Shown: positions 43,262 to 53,161, counted from the stretch's first letter. The stretch is DNA of 64,000 nt from an uncultured Pseudovibrio sp. (GCA_947496145.1 CANMBS010000004.1:1-64000); one strand, 5' to 3'. Translations and numbers: made by a program. Notes: generated by a model from the sequence alone, not told the origin.

Positions 43262-44713
43262 TTACTTGGACCAGAAATCAGGGTCCAACAGAATAAGAAC
43301 CGTAAACAGCTCCAAACGGCCAAGCAACATAGCGGAACATAAAATCCATTTCACAGGATCGGGCAACGGCGCGAAGTTACCAGCAGGGCCAATCGTGGTT
43401 CCCAGGCCCGGCCCAACATTTCCCACCGAAGTTGCCGCCGCAGACACAGCCGTTACCAGATCAAGATGAAACAGAGACAGGATCAGCGTCAAAATACCAA
43501 CCGTGCCAATATAAACCACCAGAAAGGCCAGAACGGAGAATGTCAGTTCAGGCGTCAGATGCGTATTGCCGTAACTCACTGAGATCACACGGTTCGGGCG
43601 CACCATGCGGCGCATGTGCGCGATCACAGTGCCAAAGAACACAAGAAAACGGAAAACCTTGATCCCGCCAGTAGTTGACCCGGTACACCCACCCACAAAC
43701 TTAAGCAGGAAAGCCAACCCGATCACTGGCGCCCCCCATGACGTGTAGTCTCCCATGGCATAACCAGTGCCAGTCACCACAGAAATTACATTAAACGCCG
43801 ATTGCAGGATCGCTGAACCAAACGTCTCTGCGTTCCCAGAGGCTCCCAGATAGATAGTTAACGCCAAAGAGACCAGCCCGACCAGCCAAAGAAACGCCCT
43901 CGCCTGAGGGTCGCGCCACAACAACAATGGCTGACCACGCAAAGCCTGAATAATCAGCACAAACGGCAGCGCTCCAACAATCATGAAGACAACTGCAATC
44001 CAGCCAGTAACTGGATTGGTAAAGTAACCAAAGGAAGCATCATGGGTGGAATAGCCACCAGTCGCGATAGTAGTCAACCCGTGGTTAAAGGCATCAAACA
44101 TTGTCATGCCCGAAAACCAGTATAGCACAATGCACAGGCTGGTGAGCATGAGGTACGTCATTGAAATCAAACGGATCAACTCAATGGAACGGCCAACGAT
44201 TTTCTCGCTCTGATCCGAGCTTTCCGTCTGGAATAGCTGCATCCCACCAACACGCAAAAACGGTAGCAGAACGATCGCCATAACCACAATTCCAACGCCG
44301 CCCATCCACTGCATCAGCGAGCGCCACACAAGCAACCCCGGTGGAAGTGAATCCAGCCCCGTCAGTACCGTGGACCCGGTTGTTGTAAAACCGGAAACTG
44401 CTTCGAAAGCAGCATCAACATAGGCAATCCCAAGCCACAAAAACGGCAAAGCGCCAAACGCAGGCAGAGAAACCCAGCATAATGTTGTCAGAATAAATGT
44501 CTGGCGCGTGTCCAGCCCATCTCGCAGAGCACCGCCCATTGCAACGATAAGCAACATGCCCACCAGCCCAGTGATCAGGGCTGAAATGATAAAGGCTTGC
44601 CAGTCAGCATTACGCGACACAACATCCACGAGAGCCGGGATCAGCATGGCAGCAGCAAGGCCGACATAAAGGTACCCAAGCACACTTAAAACCGGTCGTA
44701 TGGAAACCAACAT
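43262..44713 (-). CDS. TrkH-family potassium transporter subunit
   Basis: A 483-residue polytopic protein of the TrkH/KtrB family with four pore-loop repeats: SGFTTTGSTVLTG, ATGGYSTHDASFG, VTGTGYAMGDYTS and VGNVGPGLGTTIG, the K+-selectivity loops. TrkH forms the membrane part of the Trk potassium uptake system and normally needs TrkA, which is not in the window. ATG 44713 is used; a TTG at 44731 is possible. A paralogue lies just upstream in transcription. Confidence 0.93.
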   Translation of the reverse strand: MLVSIRPVLSVLGYLYVGLAAAMLIPALVDVVSRNADWQAFIISALITGLVGMLLIVAMGGALRDGLDTRQTFILTTLCWVSLPAFGALPFLWLGIAYVDAAFEAVSGFTTTGSTVLTGLDSLPPGLLVWRSLMQWMGGVGIVVMAIVLLPFLRVGGMQLFQTESSDQSEKIVGRSIELIRLISMTYLMLTSLCIVLYWFSGMTMFDAFNHGLTTIATGGYSTHDASFGYFTNPVTGWIAVVFMIVGALPFVLIIQALRGQPLLLWRDPQARAFLWLVGLVSLALTIYLGASGNAETFGSAILQSAFNVISVVTGTGYAMGDYTSWGAPVIGLAFLLKFVGGCTGSTTGGIKVFRFLVFFGTVIAHMRRMVRPNRVISVSYGNTHLTPELTFSVLAFLVVYIGTVGILTLILSLFHLDLVTAVSAAATSVGNVGPGLGTTIGPAGNFAPLPDPVKWILCSAMLLGRLELFTVLILLDPDFWSK

Positions 44714-44791
44714 CAATACCGCCGAGATCAACCCAAATTTCGCTCGCCCGCGCCTTACATAGTGTCCCGTCGCGAACGAGGGAGGAACGGT

Positions 44792-44959
44792 ATGCTCACA
44801 GACATTTATGAAACATTGGTTTTAGGCCACTTAGTGATATCTGGCAATGAGTTTCCTAGGGCAACTACCTATCTCAACCTGACGAAAACCACTATTCACA
44901 CAACAAGTTGCAAATACAAACCTGAGTGCAGCCCTTCCGAGAGTAGTTTTCATCAATGA
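44792..44959 (+). CDS. Possible small ORF divergent from trkH
   Basis: A 55-codon frame starting at ATG 44792, with GGGAGGAAC 4-9 nt upstream, an excellent ribosome-binding site. The peptide (MLTDIYETLVLGHLVISGNE...) has no recognisable family and its composition is not compelling. It lies in the short gap between the two TrkH genes, on the opposite strand. Could be chance. Confidence 0.25.
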   Translation: MLTDIYETLVLGHLVISGNEFPRATTYLNLTKTTIHTTSCKYKPECSPSESSFHQ

Positions 44960-44970
44960 CGGGAGGTGAT

Positions 44971-46413
44971 TCAACGCCAGAACTCCGGATTAAACAGGAT
45001 CAGAACGGTAAACAGCTCCAGACGCCCAAGCAGCATTGCCACAGACAAGACAACCTTCGCACTGCTTGGCAGATCCGCAAAGTTCCCAACCGGCCCGACC
45101 ACATCACCAAGACCCGGACCAACGTTTGAAATTGCAGTTGCGGCAGCACTCATGGCAGTCACCAGATCCAAACCAAGACCACCCAGGATCACAGTGATTA
45201 GACCAACTGTACTCATGTAAACCACTAAAAACGCCAGAACGGAAAATGCCAGATCGGGAGTAATCTTTGTGTCTCCATAGCGCACCGGTACAATCTGATC
45301 AGGTCGGATCATCTTGTTCATATAAGCGCGAACCGTCCCGAAAAAAACGATAAAACGGAAAATCTTGATACCGCCACTGGTGGAGCCGGTGCATCCGCCA
45401 ATAAACGTGAGCATCAGAAAGAACCCCATCATAGGAGGGCCCCATGCTGTGTAATCGCCTAATCCGTAACCTGTTGTCGTGATGATGGAAACCACCACAA
45501 ACAGAGCCTCAACAACAGCCCGGCCAAACGTAAACCTGTTTTCGACTCCCAGATACAGCGCCGTCAGACCGGAAAGTACAACCACCACAATCAGAAACAT
45601 GCGTGCTTGTGGATCCTGAAGAAGCGCCCTCGGGTTCTTCGTAAGCGCCTTAATCAAAACAACAAACGGCAAACCAGAAGCGAGCATGAACACAACAGCC
45701 ACCCATTCCGCAGCCACACTTTTAAAGTGGGCAAACGAAGCATCATGCGTGGAAAAACCACCTGAAGACAGCGTTGTCATGGCGTGATTGACAGCATCAA
45801 ACAGCGACATGCCTGAAAACACATAAAGAATTGCACAGGTTAAGGTCAGCAGAATGTACACGCCACCAATCAGGCGGGTCAGGTCAGTTGCCCGAGCAAC
45901 TATCTTCTCACCGCGGTCAGAGCTTTCAGTTCGAAACAACTGCATTCCACCAATGCGCAGCAACGGCATAAGCAAGATCGCCATAACAATAATGCCGATA
46001 CCACCAATCCACTGCGTCAAAGACCGCCAGAAAAGAAGCCCCGGCGGCATTCCATCCAGTCCGATCAGCACCGTTGAGCCAGTTGTCGTAAATCCTGAAA
46101 CACTTTCAAAAAAAGCATTCTCAAAACCAATTCCCAGACTGAGAAAAGGCAGAGCCCCACAAACCGGCATCACAATCCATGACCCGGTCGTCAGCAAGAA
46201 CGCCTGACGGATAGATAGTTCATTTAATTGATGATTCCCGGTGGAAACAGCAAGAAGTAAGCCGATCAGCCCCACAAACAAAGAGGAGAGCACAAACGCA
46301 ATCCAGTCAGGATTACTGTAATAAATATCTAGCAGTGCTGGCGTCAGCATTAAGACCGCCAAACCAACCATAAAATATCCTAGCACCCGTAATACGGGAC
46401 CCACCAGCGCCAT
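44971..46413 (-). CDS. TrkH-family potassium transporter subunit, paralogue
   Basis: A 480-residue TrkH protein with pore loops SGFTTTGSTVLIG, SSGGFSTHDASFA, TTTGYGLGDYTA and ISNVGPGLGDVVG. It is similar to the downstream TrkH along its length, so the pair arose by duplication but is no longer near-identical. The third loop differs (TTTGYG versus VTGTGY), a possible basis for different affinity or gating. ATG at 46413. No TrkA nearby. Confidence 0.93.
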   Translation of the reverse strand: MALVGPVLRVLGYFMVGLAVLMLTPALLDIYYSNPDWIAFVLSSLFVGLIGLLLAVSTGNHQLNELSIRQAFLLTTGSWIVMPVCGALPFLSLGIGFENAFFESVSGFTTTGSTVLIGLDGMPPGLLFWRSLTQWIGGIGIIVMAILLMPLLRIGGMQLFRTESSDRGEKIVARATDLTRLIGGVYILLTLTCAILYVFSGMSLFDAVNHAMTTLSSGGFSTHDASFAHFKSVAAEWVAVVFMLASGLPFVVLIKALTKNPRALLQDPQARMFLIVVVVLSGLTALYLGVENRFTFGRAVVEALFVVVSIITTTGYGLGDYTAWGPPMMGFFLMLTFIGGCTGSTSGGIKIFRFIVFFGTVRAYMNKMIRPDQIVPVRYGDTKITPDLAFSVLAFLVVYMSTVGLITVILGGLGLDLVTAMSAAATAISNVGPGLGDVVGPVGNFADLPSSAKVVLSVAMLLGRLELFTVLILFNPEFWR

Positions 46414-47406
46414 AACCTTGTCTCATCTCAAACGGAACACGCCTCAAGCGCATGCACCAATAAGCTTTACTCTCAAATCCTACAGACCTCCGGTTAAGTA
46501 TCTCGGCAAAAGGGCACAACAATCGCGCACAATGAAACCTGAAGGTTACCGGAGGGTGAAAAATGAGAGCGTACAACGCTCCAAAAAGAGCATCTGCCAG
46601 AACGGCGAGGCCTGTCTACGCCAAAAGGAGCAGTTCGCCAAGTTTTTCTTCTCTGCCTCAACTCAAAGGAGACACAATCAGGGTAATATTCATGGTCAGA
46701 TTTGCACCAAACCAGCAACCCGCGAGTACTTGGTGCATCAAACTCATGTTTTAAACCCGTAAAAACCCGTGTCCGGTGACTTCCCACAATACTGCGACAA
46801 TACTTCCTATACGTCATTCTCCCATACCGATATGTACTGATCACCCTGCAGTTTTTCACGTGCATCACTTCATGAAAAAGCCAAATTAAATTCATTATAC
46901 TATTGTTTTAAATGAGATATTGATCTCTGAAATTTCACAGCACTAAAAATCGATGCATATTAACAAAATCAAATAGATAGCTCATATCGTCGCAGTTTTT
47001 CTCTTTATAGATTTCATCAATAATAAAATAGACTGATACGATTTTATTTAAGCTGCAACATTCTGCAAATTCCGCCCGAACACCGTATGCGTCCCTACGT
47101 TATTTCAATTAGACGCCGACGGAACTGAAGAACAGGAGAAGGGTATTCATGAGCTGAATTTGTGGTTTGCAAGGTCCCACCCAAAGGCCGTGGAAGAGCA
47201 CCGAAGTTCGAAAACGCCATCTATTTTAAGGACTTCAGTTTACCCAGAGCGGCAGCAACCTGAATGTGCTGCAATCGGTCCCAGCTCCTCCCTTACAAAC
47301 CAGAAATTAAGGTCATGAATAAGAGACGCCTTCAGGTGCTTTGCCAATATGCCAGCAGCTGAAGCCAGCTCGTCTTCCCCCGTCAGTTTTATGGAGAATG
47401 GCTGTT
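46414..47406. other. Long AT-rich spacer upstream of the DUF3360 gene
   Basis: About 990 bp. It contains the weakly supported 63-codon frame at 46563-46754. A GAGCGT/ACGCTC inverted repeat (46567-46581) lies at that frame's start. The section 46870-47050 is extremely AT-rich and promoter-like. A minimal AUG-AGC-UGA unit with AGGAG upstream lies near 47150. A frame of about 80 codons (47050-47315) without an identifiable start may be a remnant. Nothing else was recognised. Confidence 0.4.
46563..46754 (+). CDS. Possible small ORF divergent from trkH paralogue
   Basis: A 63-codon frame from ATG 46563, with GGAGG 7 nt upstream. The product is basic and Ser/Arg/Ala-rich (MRAYNAPKRASARTARPVYA...), not recognisable. 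It starts about 150 bp upstream of the divergent trkH. The ribosome-binding site is the only support, and the open frames on the other strand here are equally long. Confidence 0.25.
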   Translation: MRAYNAPKRASARTARPVYAKRSSSPSFSSLPQLKGDTIRVIFMVRFAPNQQPASTWCIKLMF

Positions 47407-48924
47407 ATGCTTCAGCAGACAGACAAGCAAGAACAATCCTATAGTGAGGCACATAAGCCTTCCAGCGAGTTTGAAACCCGCTCTGATTATCTGGATCATG
47501 AACTCCAGATCATGAAACCACGTATCTGGGGTCTCAACCTTCCAGGTCGTGACTTCCGCTTTGAGCTGGAAGACTTTGTTCCTGCAATCGCAGGCACCAT
47601 CGGCATTTCCGTGATGTATTCTGCGGTTATGACCGCATGGGCATCTGGTCTTACAGAAAAATGGCCTCATGTTAATCTGGGTGCAGAGTGGATCATCGAA
47701 GTGGTTCGCATCGAGATGCTTATTCCAGCACTCATTTTCTGTATCATTGGTTCCGGTTTCCTGAACCCGCGTGCAAACCTTGCAGGTAACCATGGCCCGA
47801 TGATCCCACTCATTGGTTCCATCGCGCTCGCTGGTGCTCACCCGCTTGCTCTTGCAGCTCTGCTTTGCGTCTTCGGCTTGCTCCTCAGTTACTTCAAAGG
47901 TGGCTCCCGTCTTGTGAACTTAACCTCACAAGGTGTTGCAGGCGGTTTGCTTGTGTTCCTCGGTTTTATGGGGGCAAAAGGTCAGATTACCTCGCTCTTC
48001 AGCTGGGCAGGTGGCCTTCAGGCGAAACATGATCTTGCCTACAGCCTCGGCTACGTTGCTCTTGCGATCTTTGCAGCAAACATCGTTCTTTACGCATACC
48101 TTGCAAAGATCGGTAAGCGCTGGCTTGCAATTCCGGCATGTTCTATCGTTGCTGTTGTTCTGGCTCTTGCACTGGGCGCGGGCGTTGACCTGCAGTTCAC
48201 CACTGCTCCCGGCCTGCCAAACATGAATCCATGGTACTGGTGGGGTTCCACTGAAGAAGGCTGGCAGCTTGGTCTTCCAAACTTCAGCCATTTCATTGCA
48301 TCTCTGCCCTGGGCTATTCTGGCTGTTGCAATGTGGTCCCCAGACTTCCTCGGTCATCGCATCTTCCAGGAACTGAACTACCCGAAAGGCACCGACAAAG
48401 TGCTGATGGACGTTGATGACACCATGACCTGCTGCTCTTTGCGCCAGTTCACCGGCACGCTCTTCGGCGGCGGTAACATCACTTCTTCCTGGGGTACCTA
48501 CATGATCCCGGCTGCTATCGCGAAGCGCCCGATCCCAGCTGGTGCAATCCTGCTCGGCTCCCTGTGCATCATCATCGCGACCCTTGGCTACCCAATGGAT
48601 GTGGCTGTATGGCAGCCAGTGATGTCTTGTGCTCTTCTCGTAGGCGTGTTCCTTCCACTTCTGGAAGCTGGCCTGCAGATGGTAAAAACAAGCAATGATA
48701 CCAACTCCGCTGGTATCTGCATCTTCGCAGCGATCGTAACCAACCCTGTTCTGGCATGGGCACTGACCATGTTCCTCGACAACAACGGTTTGATTGGTGA
48801 CAAAGAACGCGCAGAACGTCTGAGCTTTGCAGACCGCATCATCATTCCAGCAGGTGCAGTGATCATCTGTACTCTGGCGATGGCAGCGGTTGGAATGCTT
48901 CCGGGCATCCCTGCTCTGCTGTAA
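47407..48924 (+). CDS. DUF3360 family membrane protein (putative transporter)
   Basis: A 505-residue polytopic membrane protein with an N-terminal cytoplasmic tail (about 45 residues) and about 11-13 hydrophobic segments (DFVPAIAGTIGISVMYSAVM; LLVFLGFMGAKGQ). Signatures match the DUF3360 family: NPRANLAGNHGPMIPLIG and CSLRQFTGTLFGGGNITSSWGTYMIPAAIAKRPIPAGA. The last block resembles the substrate-binding region of UraA/SulP-type transporters, suggesting solute transport; the substrate is unknown. ATG 47407 has GGAG 10 nt upstream and the frame upstream looks random. A terminator follows, and an MFS gene is next. Confidence 0.85.
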   Translation: MLQQTDKQEQSYSEAHKPSSEFETRSDYLDHELQIMKPRIWGLNLPGRDFRFELEDFVPAIAGTIGISVMYSAVMTAWASGLTEKWPHVNLGAEWIIEVVRIEMLIPALIFCIIGSGFLNPRANLAGNHGPMIPLIGSIALAGAHPLALAALLCVFGLLLSYFKGGSRLVNLTSQGVAGGLLVFLGFMGAKGQITSLFSWAGGLQAKHDLAYSLGYVALAIFAANIVLYAYLAKIGKRWLAIPACSIVAVVLALALGAGVDLQFTTAPGLPNMNPWYWWGSTEEGWQLGLPNFSHFIASLPWAILAVAMWSPDFLGHRIFQELNYPKGTDKVLMDVDDTMTCCSLRQFTGTLFGGGNITSSWGTYMIPAAIAKRPIPAGAILLGSLCIIIATLGYPMDVAVWQPVMSCALLVGVFLPLLEAGLQMVKTSNDTNSAGICIFAAIVTNPVLAWALTMFLDNNGLIGDKERAERLSFADRIIIPAGAVIICTLAMAAVGMLPGIPALL

Positions 48925-49348
48925 TCAGCATAAAAATAAATGAAGAAAGCGCATCGATTCCGGTGCGCTTTTTTATTTTACATAACATCTGCGACATTAC
49001 GCCAGCCATGAAAAGTTAAAGACTGTAACGATGAGTACCGGCAGAAAGTGCAGGTGCTTCCCCGGTTAGGACAGAAAATTCAGCGTTACACCTATGATTT
49101 TTGAGAGATATTTAGGAGCGCCCGGTTCTCTCAAATTCATTACGTAAAAACCTATCCCTAAAATTTATTCATCTAATAGTTTATACTTATAATTCAATAG
49201 ACAGCGTCTATTTCATTCTTTTGATTAATCATCGCAAACTCAACTTACAGATGCACGCTTGTTCTGCGCATCTGCCTTCAAGCCACACTCCCATAAGACC
49301 TCAGTTTTAAGAGGCATGGATGTGCTTTGACGAACTGGGGGGTCGCCG
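48925..49348. other. Intergenic stretch between DUF3360 and OFA genes
   Basis: 424 bp. It begins with the DUF3360 terminator (48946-48975) and then is AT-rich (49140-49220), with the likely promoter of the OFA antiporter gene. No gene was recognised. Confidence 0.5.
48946..48977 (+). terminator. Terminator of the DUF3360 gene
   Basis: AAAGCGCA (48946-48953) pairs with TGCGCTTT (48964-48971), followed by a T-run with only one A. It lies 22 nt beyond the stop. Confidence 0.8.
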
Positions 49349-51121
49349 ATGTTTAAAATACCAAAATTCATGCTCAAGGAGGCTATTGTTGCCAAGCCCG
49401 GCTTCAATCGCTGGCTCGTGCCACCAGCCTCTATAGCCATTCACCTGTGCATTGGCTCAGCCTATGCATGGAGTATCTTTAATCCTGCCTTGATCCGCGA
49501 GATTGGCGGAATAGCTCCTGCCGCAGACGACTGGTCGCTCAGCTCAGTGGTCTGGATCTTCTCTGTAGCTATTTTGTGTCTGGGCTTTTCTGCTGCTGTT
49601 GCAGGCAAGTGGCTTGAGAAAGTCGGCCCACGCTGCGTTGGTACCACAGCAGCCATTTGCTGGGGCGGTGGTTTCATCATCGGCTCCATCGGCATCATGA
49701 CCCATCAGCTTTGGCTGCTATACCTTGGCTACGGCGTTATTGGCGGTTGTGGTTTGGGACTGGGTTATGTCTCTCCTGTCTCTACCTTGATCCGCTGGTA
49801 CCCGGACCGCAGAGGTCTGGCAACCGGCATGGCCATTATGGGCTTTGGCGGCGGCGCAATCATCGCCGTTCCACTCAAGAGCTGGCTTCTCAACCTTTAT
49901 GCCAAAGCACCCGCTTACCTCGGACCTCTGGCAGACATTGAAACAACCGTAGAAAATGGCATTCGCTACGCGCAAGTCGCAGGCCAGAAGGTTGAGGCAA
50001 TCGTCGTCAGCGCCTCACAAGCAGCAAGTGCCTTTGAAGGTGCTCAGGCGGGCGTCTATGTGGCTGGAACAGGTAACACCGGAGCAGCATCCACTTTCCT
50101 TACTCTGGGCGTGCTCTACTTCTTCGTGATGCTTGCAGCTTCCTTTGCCTACCGTATCCCTGCACCGGGCTGGAAACCGGAAGGATGGGAACCTCCGCAG
50201 GAAGACCCTGCAAAACAGGGCCTCATCACCCGCAATCACGTCCATATTGATACCGCCCTGCGCACCCCACAGTTCTACCAGCTCTGGATCGTTCTGTGCT
50301 TCAACGTGACCGCTGGCATCGGTGTGATTTCCGTTTCCAAAACCATGATCTATGAGATTTTTGGCGACGGCATGCCAACCATCGTGGATGGTGCATTCAC
50401 AGCAACTTACGTACTGATGATCTCCGTCTTCAATGCTCTTGGCCGCCTTGGCTGGTCTTCTCTTTCTGACTATATTGGCCGCAAGAATACATACACTGTC
50501 TTCTTCGTCCTTGGCTCATTCCTGTATCTGTCCATTCCACTCATCGCAGCAGAAGCCGGGGCGAGCGCCTCCGTCATGTGGCTGGTCATGTTCTACGCAG
50601 CAACCATGACAATCTTCACCATGTATGGCGGCGGCTTTGCGACAATCCCGGCCTATCTGGCAGATATCTTCGGAACCAAGTTCGTTGGTGGTATTCATGG
50701 ACGTCTGCTCACAGCATGGTCCGCAGCAGGGGTTGCAGGTCCATTCCTCATCACCTTCCTGCGCGAACGCTCTGTAAACAACAAAATCCATGAGCTTTCC
50801 GAAAAGATCGATCCAGCGCTGTTCCTGCAAACATTCGGCGAAGGCAAAGACAAGCTGTCAGAACTGATCGCCGCAAAATCTATCTCGGTCTCAAGACTAA
50901 TGGAAATTGCACCGGAAGGCACCGTTGACCCAACGCCCGGCCTTTACAACACCACCATGTATGTAATGGCAGGACTTCTCGTTGCTGCTCTCATCTCCAA
51001 CCTTCTCATGAAACCGGTAAACCCGAAATATCACATGGCAGAGGATGCATTGGGAGAAGGAGAGGCAACAAAACCGGCTGCATCAGGCAAGCAGACATCT
51101 GCCCCAATGCCAGCTGAATGA
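49349..51121 (+). CDS. OFA-family MFS transporter (oxalate/formate antiporter-like)
   Basis: A 590-residue, 12-span MFS protein of the OFA family, which exchanges organic acids such as oxalate and formate. Typical segments are GSAYAWSIFNPAL in TM1, PRCVGTTAAICWGGGF, GYGVIGGCGLGLGYVSPVSTLIRWYPDRRGLATGMAIMGFGGGA, and GRLGWSSLSDYIGRKNTY in TM7-8. It is longer than the usual about 410-550 residues: one insert lies around residues 190-235 (ETTVENGIRYAQVAGQKVEA) between TM6 and TM7 and another near the C-terminus, matching the long subgroup. The ATG has a GGGGGG run 6 nt upstream. The LysR gene is convergent. The substrate is not predictable. Confidence 0.9.
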   Translation: MFKIPKFMLKEAIVAKPGFNRWLVPPASIAIHLCIGSAYAWSIFNPALIREIGGIAPAADDWSLSSVVWIFSVAILCLGFSAAVAGKWLEKVGPRCVGTTAAICWGGGFIIGSIGIMTHQLWLLYLGYGVIGGCGLGLGYVSPVSTLIRWYPDRRGLATGMAIMGFGGGAIIAVPLKSWLLNLYAKAPAYLGPLADIETTVENGIRYAQVAGQKVEAIVVSASQAASAFEGAQAGVYVAGTGNTGAASTFLTLGVLYFFVMLAASFAYRIPAPGWKPEGWEPPQEDPAKQGLITRNHVHIDTALRTPQFYQLWIVLCFNVTAGIGVISVSKTMIYEIFGDGMPTIVDGAFTATYVLMISVFNALGRLGWSSLSDYIGRKNTYTVFFVLGSFLYLSIPLIAAEAGASASVMWLVMFYAATMTIFTMYGGGFATIPAYLADIFGTKFVGGIHGRLLTAWSAAGVAGPFLITFLRERSVNNKIHELSEKIDPALFLQTFGEGKDKLSELIAAKSISVSRLMEIAPEGTVDPTPGLYNTTMYVMAGLLVAALISNLLMKPVNPKYHMAEDALGEGEATKPAASGKQTSAPMPAE

Positions 51122-51167
51122 GAAGACAGTAACTGAAAGCAAACAAAGCTCTCAGTAGAAACGACAG

Positions 51168-51198
51168 ACAAAAGCCCGCGATCTTCGCGGGCTTTTTC
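51168..51198. terminator. Bidirectional terminator
   Basis: AAAAGCCCGCG (51170-51180) pairs perfectly with CGCGGGCTTTT (51186-51196), with T-runs on both outer sides as read per strand. It separates the OFA gene from the convergent LysR gene. Confidence 0.85.
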
Positions 51199-51220
51199 AA
51201 TAGAACTTGATTGTCTGCAT

Positions 51221-52129
51221 TCACGTTAAGTTCGGGCGCACTGGAATCACCGGTTTCTTATAATGGGCAGCACAATCTGCCAGTTGCGTAATAATCGCAG
51301 GCTCCAGCTCACGCTTTGCCATCACCATACCAATGCTATGCGACACCACCGGCTTCATCAGCGGTACTGAAGCAATGCTCGGACCGAGCGAAAGCACCGA
51401 AAACTCAGGAAGCAAGGCACAAAAGCCCCGACGAATGAAGCCACCAAGAGAAGGGATTGTCTCCGCCTCCACCTCAGGCTCAAGCTCAACGCCAAGAAAA
51501 CGAAGCGTGCTGTCCACCATCACTCTGTTTTGCAAGTTGGGAGCAAGCGCCACCATAGGCCCCGCATTGACCGCAGTCTCCCACTCAACAGATTCTGCCG
51601 CTTCAAGGCGGTGGCCCGCTGGCATAAACAAACGGTAATCCTCCTCATAGAGCGTAAAGCTCTTATGCTTCTTGGCATCACTGAACTGAGTGTAAGTTAT
51701 ACCCGCATCAATCTGATAATCTTCAAGTGCCTTATGAATCTCATCATGTGTCATCAACTGGATAGAAGCGTGGGCATTGGGAAGCTTCTTTTTCAAGTCC
51801 AAAATAAGCGGAGCCACAGCAACATCTGCTGATGGGATTACGCCGATGGTCACCTTACCAAACACCTCAGCACTCTTGCCAGCAACCTCGTTGCGCAAGC
51901 TGCTGCAATCGGAAATGATCTTCTTCGCCCAGATAAGGATACGCTCGCCTTCCGGCGTCAGTCCGTGAAACTTTTTGCCGCGCTCAATAATCGGCACCCC
52001 CAGCTCAATTTCCAGCTGACGAATACGGCCAGAAAGGGTGGGCTGAGTTACATTGCAGACAGCCGCTGCACGGGTAAAATGCCGCTCCTCCGCCAATGTA
52101 ACAAGGTATTGTAACTGCCGAATATCCAC
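51221..52129 (-). CDS. LysR-family transcriptional regulator (OxyR/CynR-like)
   Basis: A 302-residue LTTR: N-terminal winged HTH (IRQLQYLVTLAEERHFTRAAAVCNVTQPTLSGRIRQLE) and a C-terminal periplasmic-binding-like sensor domain (GKVTIGVIPSADVAVAPLIL). Two cysteines occur in the sensor (RRGFCALLP and ADCAAHY), so redox sensing cannot be excluded, but the OxyR Cys pair pattern is not obvious. The start is GTG at 52129; the frame is open to 52186 without a site. It is convergent with the OFA transporter, so their relationship is only positional. Confidence 0.92.
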   Translation of the reverse strand: MDIRQLQYLVTLAEERHFTRAAAVCNVTQPTLSGRIRQLEIELGVPIIERGKKFHGLTPEGERILIWAKKIISDCSSLRNEVAGKSAEVFGKVTIGVIPSADVAVAPLILDLKKKLPNAHASIQLMTHDEIHKALEDYQIDAGITYTQFSDAKKHKSFTLYEEDYRLFMPAGHRLEAAESVEWETAVNAGPMVALAPNLQNRVMVDSTLRFLGVELEPEVEAETIPSLGGFIRRGFCALLPEFSVLSLGPSIASVPLMKPVVSHSIGMVMAKRELEPAIITQLADCAAHYKKPVIPVRPNLT

Positions 52130-52400
52130 GCACCTGCACCCTTCACACACCGCATCATAGACCACCTCTATAATACGATAGAACACTCACATTAAAATCG
52201 GCAGGAACACTATCTTCTTTTTTCTCAAAGAAAAGCAAAACAAAGCCGCCACACTTTTAGCTCACAGAAAACTCTGGAGTTCACCAACCTCTTCAAACGT
52301 TTCACAGAACAATACAAAGACAGAGCACATCGACATGCTCTAGCCATATTATCACTCTTATCTGCACCTCAATTTTTGGTGAACGACCCTTGGACCCTTC

Positions 52401-53144
52401 ATGGTAAAAACCATTTCCCGACCTCTGTTTTGGGCAGTTGGCGCAGCATTCCTCGTCTTACTGGCAGTTTTCGCAGCTTACCTGTTACTCCCCTACGAGC
52501 TGCCGGGTTCCGCGAAGCTGGCACAAGTAAAGAAAGAACGGCTCCCGGCCCTCGAAGCAGACCTCACATTCAAGGGCCTGCGCCTCGGAGCCCCCGTTTT
52601 CCTGCGTGTGTTTAAAGAAGAAAGCCGCCTGGAAGCATGGATCAGATCTGGTAGTTCATATCATCCTTATAAGTCCTGGGCGATTTGCAAATATTCCGGG
52701 AACCTTGGCCCAAAACTGAAAGAAGGCGATGAGCAAGCACCCGAAGGCTTTTACTCAGTCTCCAAAGAGCAGTTAAACCCAAACAGCCGATATCATCTCT
52801 CCTTCAACCTCGGCTTCCCCAACACCTATGATCAATCCTTAGGTCGCACCGGCTCCTACCTGATGGTGCACGGAAACTGCCTGTCTGTTGGCTGTTATGC
52901 CATGACCAACAAACACATCGAAGAAATTTACCTACTGGTAGAAGCCGCCCTGCAAAACGGTCAGGAAGCTGTGCCAGTTCACATTTTTCCCTTTGAAATG
53001 ACGGCGGAAAAGTTGCGCGAACACGCGCACTCACAATGGCTTCCCTTCTGGCACAACTTGAAAAAAGGCTACGACTTGTTTGAGGATGATCATAACCCGC
53101 CGCGCGTTTCAGCCCGAGACGGGAACTACACTTTCAGCAGTTGA
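52401..53144 (+). CDS. YafK-like L,D-transpeptidase
   Basis: A 247-residue protein with an N-terminal membrane anchor (FWAVGAAFLVLLAVFAAYLLL) and a periplasmic L,D-transpeptidase domain. The active-site signature is MVHGNCLSVGCYAMTNKHIEEIYLLVEAA, with the catalytic Cys in SVGCYAM and the His in VHG. Such enzymes make or break cross-links or lipoprotein attachment on peptidoglycan. The following hairpin AGGCGT/ACGCCT (53164-53169/53185-53190) may terminate it. Confidence 0.92.
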   Translation: MVKTISRPLFWAVGAAFLVLLAVFAAYLLLPYELPGSAKLAQVKKERLPALEADLTFKGLRLGAPVFLRVFKEESRLEAWIRSGSSYHPYKSWAICKYSGNLGPKLKEGDEQAPEGFYSVSKEQLNPNSRYHLSFNLGFPNTYDQSLGRTGSYLMVHGNCLSVGCYAMTNKHIEEIYLLVEAALQNGQEAVPVHIFPFEMTAEKLREHAHSQWLPFWHNLKKGYDLFEDDHNPPRVSARDGNYTFSS

Positions 53145-53161
53145 CCTGCGTTCTCAATTCA

